From: Planctomycetota bacterium
GTDB lineage: Bacteria > Planctomycetota > Phycisphaerae > WQYP01
Assembly (NCBI GenBank): GCA_023489375.1
Contig: JAMDCX010000025.1
Span: 1-12,171, forward strand
Direction of reading: 5' to 3'
DNA: 12,171 nucleotides
Shown here: positions 6,514 to 12,171 of the stretch, piece by piece
Layout of the letters: each line of letters opens with the position of its first letter
Position numbering within the stretch: position 1 is the stretch's first letter
Program-made: the position numbers and the translations under genes
Notes under the pieces: model-generated
Databases searched by the model: none
Told to the model about the DNA's origin: nothing
The model's input: the letters and a program-made list of their open reading frames with translations, nothing else

Positions 6514-6921
6514 ATGAGTCTGGTTTCCATTAAACATGAAAAGGCTCTGCGCGTCAGCGCCAATATCCGCAATCATAAAGTGGTTCTCGACGTTCCAGCC
6601 GATTCAGGCGGTGCCGATGCCGGCCCCGAACCCGTTGAACTTTTCGTGGCCGCTCTGGGGGCGTGCATGGCCATGCACATTGCCAAGTATTGTGAAACGG
6701 TGAAACTGCCGCATGAGGGATTTGAAATGGACCTTGATTTTCAAGTCGTGAAAGGTCCGTTACGCGTTGGCTCCGTCATGGTGGATATCCGACTGCCCGC
6801 GACGTTTCCGGAATCCAGGGTTGAAGCTATTAAGCGCGCCGCCCAACAATGTACGGTCAAAAATACACTTAAGGAGGCTACCGCGGTCGATGTAGAAGTC
6901 TATCGTGAAAGCGTCGCCTGA
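6514..6921 (+). CDS. OsmC/Ohr-family thiol-dependent protein
   Basis: Protein of 135 aa in the OsmC/Ohr family, whose members reduce organic hydroperoxides through a cysteine pair. Both family cysteines are present: Cys51 in the helix after ELFVAALGAC, and Cys113 in QQCTVKNTL (compare the usual CPVSNTL). Start ATG 6514 follows GAAGAGGTG. It sits 10 bases after the ferredoxin and is the last gene of the dsr operon. A role in protecting the oxygen-sensitive enzymes, or in handling reactive sulfur such as persulfides, would fit, but only position supports this. It belongs to the broad YhfA-like part of the family rather than clearly to OsmC or Ohr proper. Confidence 0.88.
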   Translation: MSLVSIKHEKALRVSANIRNHKVVLDVPADSGGADAGPEPVELFVAALGACMAMHIAKYCETVKLPHEGFEMDLDFQVVKGPLRVGSVMVDIRLPATFPESRVEAIKRAAQQCTVKNTLKEATAVDVEVYRESVA

Positions 6922-7036
6922 GGACTTTGTGGCAACCCATAATCCTGACCGCAACTAAGCACAAAAATGAACCGGATGTACAATTCAATGCCATAATGGC
7001 GGCAGGCGTACCGATCCACTGCTGGTAAAAGTTGGA

Positions 7037-7405
7037 CTAATATCGCCGCACCGCTGGATCCACCAATATACTCCAGGCTTCAATGCCACCGGAAAGAGAG
7101 TGGACCATCGTAAATCCGGAGTCCCGCAGTAATTCGGCCGCCAACAGAGAACGATCTCCATGATGGCAATATACCACGATGTGTTTTTCACGCGCCAGCT
7201 TTAATTCCTCCAGCCGTCGCAGCAGTTGATCTAATGGAATCAATATGGCGCCTTCAATTCGTGTGTACTGCCATTCTTTCGGCTCCCGCACATCCAATAG
7301 CAATATTTCATCAGTCTGGTTTTTGAGTTTATGCACCACATGAGGATGTAATTCCCATACCGAATCAACATTTACCGCCGCCTGTTTGCTTTTCTCTGAT
7401 TTCAT
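7037..7405 (-). CDS. Single-domain rhodanese-like sulfurtransferase
   Basis: Rhodanese-fold protein of 122 aa without a signal peptide, so probably cytoplasmic. Family marks are LLDVREPKEW at about 36-45, the active-site loop CHHGDRS starting at Cys80, and GGIEAW near 106-111. The intact catalytic cysteine suggests real sulfane-sulfur transfer to thiols or cyanide, or sulfur delivery to a carrier. It is convergent with the dsr operon, ending 115 bases after the OsmC stop, so it is transcribed separately. The link to Dsr is suggestive only, since rhodaneses are very common. The ribosome binding site is weak. Confidence 0.9.
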   Translation of the reverse strand: MKSEKSKQAAVNVDSVWELHPHVVHKLKNQTDEILLLDVREPKEWQYTRIEGAILIPLDQLLRRLEELKLAREKHIVVYCHHGDRSLLAAELLRDSGFTMVHSLSGGIEAWSILVDPAVRRY

Positions 7406-8168
7406 GATTTCTTATTCAATCCTCTATATATTTCACCACACCCATTACTGCATTTCAGGATAGAGCAATAATGGAACTTATGAAAATAAGTTGATCCTAT
7501 ATATTCCATAATTATTATTGATTCAATGGAGGATTGGTTATTGGGTGCGGCTTTATCGGAAGCTGTGGATACCGCGGAAAATATGATATTTTGTGCAGTA
7601 ATTCAAACCATCAGCCGATAGAATAAATGTGTTGATCGTCAACGGTCTGAACCAACTCGACTGATGATCGGCACCAGAGAGATGAAAACGTATCGGTGGT
7701 CCGCAGCTCTTGATTAGCTGTGGATCATGGAACCGGCAGGTTTTTTAGTACGCCAGATGAATGCGGAAGAGAAAATCACTGCGGTTTTCAGGTCGGAGGG
7801 AGCGAGAGATGTATGCCCGTTTTTGGGCAAGTTGGGCGGGGTGAGCGCACGGGCCGCATACGCAGCGGCCAAGCATACAACTCGGTCAGCGCCTTTCAGC
7901 GCGACTGGTGGAAGAAAAATATAGTGGAGGGAGAAAGAGAAAATAGACCACGGCCGTTGCGTCTGTCGCAGGTCGGAAGGGGATGCAGATATCCCGATGG
8001 AGGGGCAGAGAGGCGGCCCGGTAATTCAGTTGATTATAGAGCTGAATTGCTGGGCTATTTATTTTTTCGGAAATCTCAGTCTGATCCGAAATGGTGCAAG
8101 ACACATACGCGGTTTTCGGTTGGTAGCATGTTTTGGCGGCCTTATCCGTGCTCTGTCCAATAGCGTGG
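7406..8168. other. 0.76-kb stretch without a recognisable gene
   Basis: The longest + frame (GTG 7720 to 8163, 147 codons) gives a Gly/Arg/Trp-rich product with no motif I know and no ribosome binding site. Other frames are shorter. A 31-codon frame from ATG 7526 to 7621 (starting MEDWLLGAA) also lacks a clear ribosome binding site. Small stems occur: GTTGA/TCAAC (7631-7643), TGCCC/GGGCA (7814-7829) and GGCCGC/GCGGCC (7852-7870). The left third is AT-rich and should include the promoter of the rhodanese gene. The right part is the 3' region of the AsmA-like gene. I see no clear terminator. Confidence 0.5.
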
Positions 8169-9329
8169 TCATCGCGTGGTTGAGACTTTGGAGAATTGCT
8201 GCGCCAAAGCCAGAAGTTTCCGTAGTGTCAGATTTCGAACTGGAATGGTCAAATGTATGCTTTTCAGGTCGCGCGCCCGGAAGAGCATCTTTTTCCCATC
8301 TATATTTACAGTCCGAGGCTTAAGATGCATGGGGTTGCCCGGCCCGCGAATAAAGTCCATTTTGAAAATCATGCCGGTTCGGGTCAACCGCACCCGCACG
8401 CGTTCCTGCGTGAATGGATAATCATGTAGATCATCAGCCATGGCCGCAGCCATGGCTTGCCCATAACTGCCGGTCAGAACTTCACGTAAGAGCGGTACCT
8501 GATGCAGTTGCAGATAGCCTGCATGAAGACCCGCCAGGTTAAGGCTTCCCGTCATATCGCCCACCGCGTTAAAGGTCAGACGGATCATCATATTTCCCAA
8601 CCCCTGTATATTGACGCGTTGTGGCGCCAGCAGCGCAAAAAAACGTTGCTGCTTAAACTTGGGTATGGTGATGAGGACATGACCGACACGTGTGGAGAGA
8701 TTATACATCCCCGATGCCTGTATCATGGTCTGTTTCCAGTTGGCGGTAATGGCGGTGGCCGTCAATTGGTTATTCTGCAGCGCCCAGTTGATTTTCCCCG
8801 CGGAAACAGTGATGTTTTTCAGGCCCAGCGTTTTGAACACGGCCAGGCCATTATGGATATGAACATGGGCTATGCCCTTGGCGCCATGCCAGAAATGAAT
8901 ATACCCTTGCGCTGCCAAACCTGTACTGGAAATAATCGGGGGATGGGCAGCCGACCACGCCAGTTTGGTCGCTCCCAGGTGAAAGCGGCCCAGCGCTGCG
9001 ACAATAAAGTTGTTGCCCCAAGTATGTAGAGTTCCCGTGAAGCGTATATGGCCATTCGTTATCACCATCGGCTGCCCGGCTATGTACAGCCGATGCGGTA
9101 CGGCATGAACGCTGGAAATTCTGGTGGCCGCAACTCTGCGGTTTGCGGCAGCCGACGTTGGCAACGTGTGCGATATCCGCTTTGTTACCATCCGCAATCG
9201 TGATGCAATATTGGCCGTGGTCCTTGTTGGTGTGGATGCAGCCAGATGGAATGCAACCATGGTGACCCCAAGTGCCCATCCGTGAACCTGTGGAAGTAAT
9301 TTCCAAATATGGCCGGGCCGCTGTGACAT
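8169..9329 (-). CDS. AsmA/YdbH-like envelope protein, N-terminus uncertain
   Basis: The product is rich in Ala, His, Leu and Gln with alternating beta-strand patterns and short amphipathic stretches. It has segments such as GLKNITVSAGKINWAL and an RGPGNPMHLK near the end. This resembles the C-terminal part of AsmA, TamB or YdbH proteins, which form long beta-structures between inner and outer membrane. From ATG 9329 it is 386 aa and starts with a weakly hydrophobic, signal-like stretch (about 16-32). A TTG at 9428 would add 33 residues. Neither start has a ribosome binding site. AsmA-like proteins are usually longer, so this may be a short member or a gene that lost its 5' part. It lies downstream of the GH25 gene on the same strand. 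Family assignment is from general appearance and is tentative. Confidence 0.55.
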   Translation of the reverse strand: MSQRPGHIWKLLPQVHGWALGVTMVAFHLAASTPTRTTANIASRLRMVTKRISHTLPTSAAANRRVAATRISSVHAVPHRLYIAGQPMVITNGHIRFTGTLHTWGNNFIVAALGRFHLGATKLAWSAAHPPIISSTGLAAQGYIHFWHGAKGIAHVHIHNGLAVFKTLGLKNITVSAGKINWALQNNQLTATAITANWKQTMIQASGMYNLSTRVGHVLITIPKFKQQRFFALLAPQRVNIQGLGNMMIRLTFNAVGDMTGSLNLAGLHAGYLQLHQVPLLREVLTGSYGQAMAAAMADDLHDYPFTQERVRVRLTRTGMIFKMDFIRGPGNPMHLKPRTVNIDGKKMLFRARDLKSIHLTIPVRNLTLRKLLALAQQFSKVSTTR

Positions 9330-9617
9330 GCTGTTAATAATACCGTGAAAAGGTCGTCTTGAAAGATGCGTAACTGTAACGCGCGCTGCGGCAAGTATAT
9401 GAAACCTTTGTAGAATCTGAAATCGCAATTACATGTGGCAGGCGATGACGCAACGGGGACCACAGAAGAACTGACGCATAATAACTTCCAAATAGTCGTT
9501 ACGCCGGTTGGTGCGCGGATACCGGAGCGCCATCCGTCATATAGCCACAGGCTTGGCCGGTGGTGGAGTATTCAATGGTACTGCCAATCGGGAAGTTATT
9601 ACGGTCTCATTCCATAG

Positions 9618-11594
9618 TTATCGCGCCGGCCATGCAGAAAGTGGCGAAATAACTATATCAATGGATCTGTTGGCGGCATTGTTGATAAGATGATAGTGGA
9701 ACCCCGATGGGCCTGTGACCGTCCAGTTTGTTAAAGCCGCCGCATTCAGCAGTTTTTGATAGTAAAATAAGTGATAGGTTCCCGTTACTGGTGTTCCGCC
9801 AAAGCGCACCCTGCCGCTACGGCTCAAATGGAAAATATGTTTGATGGTCAAGGAACTGTTCCTGTCGCCGGAAAAATAAAAATTAAAGGTCACCAACCGG
9901 TCATTCATGTCCAGTCCCCTGGAGAACGTTAAATTGCCCGTAGTGGAGATAAAAGCATGGTAGTGATGGACAAGCTGGCCGCCGGCGGTGATAACGCCGC
10001 CTCCGCCGATTACCGTTACGGGGCCGTTGACAGTTCCATCACCGGCGATACCGCCTCGAATTCCCGCGGGCTGGAGATTATTGTTAACGCGGACCGTGCC
10101 GTCGAGTGTTACCGCACCGGTACCCGTAGAACCTTTGGCGGATACGATCAACATGGCACCGTTGGTAATATACATTCCTCCCGTCCAACTGGAATTATCA
10201 CTGATAATATCATCATCTCCTCCCGCATTACTAAACCGGAAGCCATTGGAATAGCCGGGTGGCGTTCCCGGGGCATGAATTACTGCACCAAAGATAATGA
10301 CATTGCCCGGTAATTTATGGACCGGATTGTCGCGGATCGCGATCAGATCATTGAAGCCATCACGTACTACCTGGGTTTGGCTGTCATTGAAAATAACAGG
10401 GCCACGTAGAATAATGTTCCCCGGACCGACAAAAATATTATTAGTGCTCGAATCATGGGAGGGGCCCATAGTACCGAAAAATTCCACGGGTGCCTTGATG
10501 GTCAGCGTATTGCGGCTGTTGTTATAAATGGGGTCCAGGTAAGTACGGAACTCCATCGGATCAGATCCATGAATAGTAACTGCCGGAACGTTGGCTTCCG
10601 CAACATCGATCTGGGCAACGTTAACCACATGATTACCGTTGGCGCCTTCATCAAATACTACGTTATTTGTGCGCTGTGAGGCATCCGTAAACTTTGCTAC
10701 ATCCCCCGGAACCCAGGGAGCCGCGCCGCCGGCATGGCTCCAGTTGACGGCATTACTCCAACGACCATTAGAACCGGCTCCACTCCAGACTGCGGTGGTG
10801 GCGTTTTCTGTGGTGCCGGGAAGTTGGCACTGGGCGGGTATCAAAATATTCCGGACGTAGGCCAGAGTACCGTTGGCCACATCCCGGTCCACGATACCAT
10901 TTATACCCGCGAGATCGCTTTGACCATATTGCCAGAAATTCCAATGCTGAAAGGCGGAAATAACCGGTTTTCCAGTTTTGGGATCGGGTTCAATGGGTGC
11001 GTCGGCCATCCAAACATTACGGTGGGCCACGGTGGCGTTGAGGTAATCAGCGGCATAATTGCTGTAGGTATAGACGATAGGTGTTACACCCGTCGCTTGA
11101 TACACATCATTGAGAAAGTCATTAACCCAGGCGGAAGTGCAGGTATTGCCCTCCACTTCAATATCCAACACCGGCCGCAGATAACCTGCTGTCATATAGG
11201 CACCGGCTGAAGTGATAAATAGGAGTGCTTCTTCCCGTGCTCCAGCGGGTCCGGGGTCCATTTCGGGATGTGCAAAATGATAAGTTCCTATCAAGATTCC
11301 AGCATGGGTGGCACCGGCCATATCGGCGGCAAGATAGCCATCGCTGTAATTAATGCTGTTAATACTGCCTTCAGTAGCTTTGGTCCACGCAAATTCAATG
11401 CCTGTAGCGGCAACCGCATTCCAGTTAACGGTGTGCTGATATTCCGAAACATCAATACCCGTGGCACGGCGCGGAATTCCGCTTAACGCACTAAATTTAT
11501 GGAACGTACAGCCGGTGAGCAACAACATACAGCCTGATATGATCGCCCCGGCAATCCAGCTATACACGCATGCAGGATGATTCCAACTCTTCAT
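9618..11594 (-). CDS. Lipoprotein GH25 lysozyme with a beta-strand passenger-type C-terminal domain
   Basis: Predicted exported muramidase of 658 aa. The N-terminus is a lipoprotein signal with lipobox LTGC (Cys29). Residues about 45-250 form a GH25 (Cellosyl-type lysozyme) domain with GIDVSEYQ (Asp48), LDIEVEG (Asp144, Glu146), WQYGQ and a final DRD. These include the acidic residues expected for catalysis. The remaining roughly 390 residues are Gly/Asn/Thr-rich beta repeats. The segment around 466-540 (WTGGMYITNGAML to GDGTVNGPVTV) looks like the autotransporter-associated beta-strand repeat. No C-terminal transporter barrel or PEP-CTERM anchor is seen, so export would rely on the signal peptide and lipid anchor. 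The start is supported by AAGGA nine bases before the ATG. It could remodel the cell's own peptidoglycan or attack that of others. Confidence 0.88.
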   Translation of the reverse strand: MKSWNHPACVYSWIAGAIISGCMLLLTGCTFHKFSALSGIPRRATGIDVSEYQHTVNWNAVAATGIEFAWTKATEGSINSINYSDGYLAADMAGATHAGILIGTYHFAHPEMDPGPAGAREEALLFITSAGAYMTAGYLRPVLDIEVEGNTCTSAWVNDFLNDVYQATGVTPIVYTYSNYAADYLNATVAHRNVWMADAPIEPDPKTGKPVISAFQHWNFWQYGQSDLAGINGIVDRDVANGTLAYVRNILIPAQCQLPGTTENATTAVWSGAGSNGRWSNAVNWSHAGGAAPWVPGDVAKFTDASQRTNNVVFDEGANGNHVVNVAQIDVAEANVPAVTIHGSDPMEFRTYLDPIYNNSRNTLTIKAPVEFFGTMGPSHDSSTNNIFVGPGNIILRGPVIFNDSQTQVVRDGFNDLIAIRDNPVHKLPGNVIIFGAVIHAPGTPPGYSNGFRFSNAGGDDDIISDNSSWTGGMYITNGAMLIVSAKGSTGTGAVTLDGTVRVNNNLQPAGIRGGIAGDGTVNGPVTVIGGGGVITAGGQLVHHYHAFISTTGNLTFSRGLDMNDRLVTFNFYFSGDRNSSLTIKHIFHLSRSGRVRFGGTPVTGTYHLFYYQKLLNAAALTNWTVTGPSGFHYHLINNAANRSIDIVISPLSAWPAR

Positions 11595-11640
11595 CTACCA
11601 TAATCCTTACCAATTAAAATAATCTACGACCTTCCACTTT

Positions 11641-11675
11641 CCGGCATTTTCAACGAAAGCCGGCTCCAAAGCCGG
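11641..11675. repeat. Three GCCGG/CCGGC arms, alternative hairpins
   Basis: CCGGC at 11641-11645, GCCGGC at 11659-11664 and GCCGG at 11671-11675 can form competing 5-bp stems with A-rich loops. AAAGCCGG occurs twice. It resembles the hairpin at 13-31. It is upstream of the GH25 gene, so a terminator for that gene is excluded. Confidence 0.4.
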
Positions 11676-11733
11676 ACAGCTTAAGATTTTATCATGCCTG
11701 GCTTAACAACTTTCTCCAACGCCTGATGTAAAG

Positions 11734-11763
11734 AAATTTATAACCGTTCACGGGTAAAAGTGG
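11734..11763 (-). repeat. 30-base repeat unit, right copy (inverted)
   Basis: The reverse complement reads CCACTTTT, then the motif with one mismatch (GTGAACGGTTAT), then AAATTT. It matches positions 171-200 at 28 of 30 bases. The two copies lie in opposite orientation on either side of the gene block. Confidence 0.75.
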
Positions 11764-11879
11764 CAAAGTTAGCAGGAAATCGCCACTTTTCATCTCGACG
11801 GTATTGTTTTTCGTGGTTTTCATGCGGCATAAACTCCAGTTTCTCTATTATTTCTTTGATTTTTCGCCTTTAGTGACCC

Positions 11880-11891
11880 GTGAACGGTTAC
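11880..11891 (+). repeat. Dispersed motif GTGAACGGTTAC, exact copy
   Basis: Exact copy preceded by ACCC, as in the right 30-base unit. It lies 117 bases past that unit and in the opposite orientation to it. Confidence 0.7.
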
Positions 11892-11986
11892 AGTATTAAC
11901 AGCTGCATCATTGGCATGCTTTCCCACAAAGGACTTAGGTCTGAATTATCATAACAAACCTTATCACTATGTTCTCCCCGTCATCT

Positions 11987-12169
11987 TCACTCTGCCCGGA
12001 ATCCATCCTTCAGTTTCTCCAGCAGCTTATTCAATTCCGCCAGCGTTTCCGCTGACGGCCGATGTACGCCGTCCCCGATTTCCAGTTGAACGTGAAACCG
12101 CAATGGCACGCCCATTTTGGCCTTAAAATCCAGCAGTTTCGGCACCAAATCCGCCAGGTCCTGAATTTC
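11987..12169 (-). CDS. C-terminal end of an unrecognised protein, cut by the window edge
   Basis: An open frame on the - strand enters from the right edge and ends at a TGA (11987-11989), giving 60 residues. The translation is clearly protein-like: an amphipathic start (EIQDLADLVPKLLDFKAKMG), a beta stretch (VPLRFHVQLEIG) and a helix (SAETLAELNKLLEKLKDGF). The helix-strand-helix end is reminiscent of the C-termini of large DUF499-like ATPases associated with phage-defence or restriction loci, but that is recollection and could be wrong. The rest of the gene lies outside the window. Confidence 0.6.
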   Translation of the reverse strand, partial: EIQDLADLVPKLLDFKAKMGVPLRFHVQLEIGDGVHRPSAETLAELNKLLEKLKDGFRAE

Positions 12170-12171
12170 CG

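Larger units (their letters stand above)
11595..11986. other. 0.39-kb intergenic region with repeats
   Basis: It lies upstream of the GH25 gene and downstream of the truncated gene at the right edge, and should hold the GH25 promoter, though I cannot define -35 and -10 boxes. It contains GCCGG hairpins (11641-11675), the inverted 30-base repeat (11734-11763), a further CCACTTTT (11783-11790) and a GTGAACGGTTAC (11880-11891). No ORF of substance is seen. Confidence 0.55.

Noticed and set aside
6922..7036. Rho-independent terminator between the converging OsmC and rhodanese genes
   Set aside because: The only stem-like sequence (GCCAT-A-ATGGC near 6991) has no usable loop and no T-run.
7720..8163. 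147-codon + frame starting at GTG
   Set aside because: No ribosome binding site, odd composition and no recognisable motif; kept only as part of the unexplained stretch.
1..12171. CRISPR array, tRNA, rRNA or insertion sequence
   Set aside because: I see no regularly spaced direct repeats, no tRNA cloverleaf, no conserved rRNA stretch and no transposase. The repeats present are short and irregularly spaced.

Overview
The window carries a compact dissimilatory sulfite reductase (Dsr) operon on the + strand (about 1.23 to 6.92 kb). Facing it on the - strand are a small rhodanese and two cell-envelope genes. The - strand 3' end of another gene is cut off at the right edge. The organism is anaerobic or sulfur-metabolising. 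It is probably Gram-negative, since it has an AsmA-like envelope protein and a lipobox protein with a passenger-type beta-strand repeat domain. That beta-strand repeat, joined to a GH25 muramidase, is a style I associate with Planctomycetota, Verrucomicrobiota and relatives. An uncultured member of that group is my best guess, with low confidence.

Layout: positions 1-1226 hold no convincing gene. They hold several copies of a dispersed 12-base motif (GTGAACGGTTAC), hairpins, an ATCTGCG cluster and a possible operator. Then come dsrA, dsrB, dsrC, dsrM, dsrK, a 2x[4Fe-4S] ferredoxin and an OsmC-family protein, tightly spaced. Next, on the - strand, is a single-domain rhodanese, followed by about 0.76 kb with no recognisable gene. 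An AsmA-like protein and a lipoprotein GH25 lysozyme with a beta-strand passenger follow, also on the - strand. The motif family returns at 11.73-11.89 kb. One 30-base stretch there is an inverted, 28/30 identical copy of positions 171-200.

How the genes work together: DsrAB would interconvert sulfite and a DsrC-bound trisulfide. DsrC has both tail cysteines (C-X10-C). DsrMK would exchange electrons between the quinone pool and DsrC trisulfide or thiols. The ferredoxin could serve as a soluble electron carrier, and OsmC and the rhodanese could handle peroxides or sulfane sulfur. The window has no dsrD, dsrN, dsrJOP, dsrEFH or dsrL, so the direction (sulfite reduction or sulfur oxidation) cannot be read from it. 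The points most worth a second look are an N-terminal four-cysteine ribbon on DsrA, a 9-bp hairpin placed over the dsrM start codon, the pared-down operon with ferredoxin and OsmC attached, and the repeat family on both sides of the gene block.
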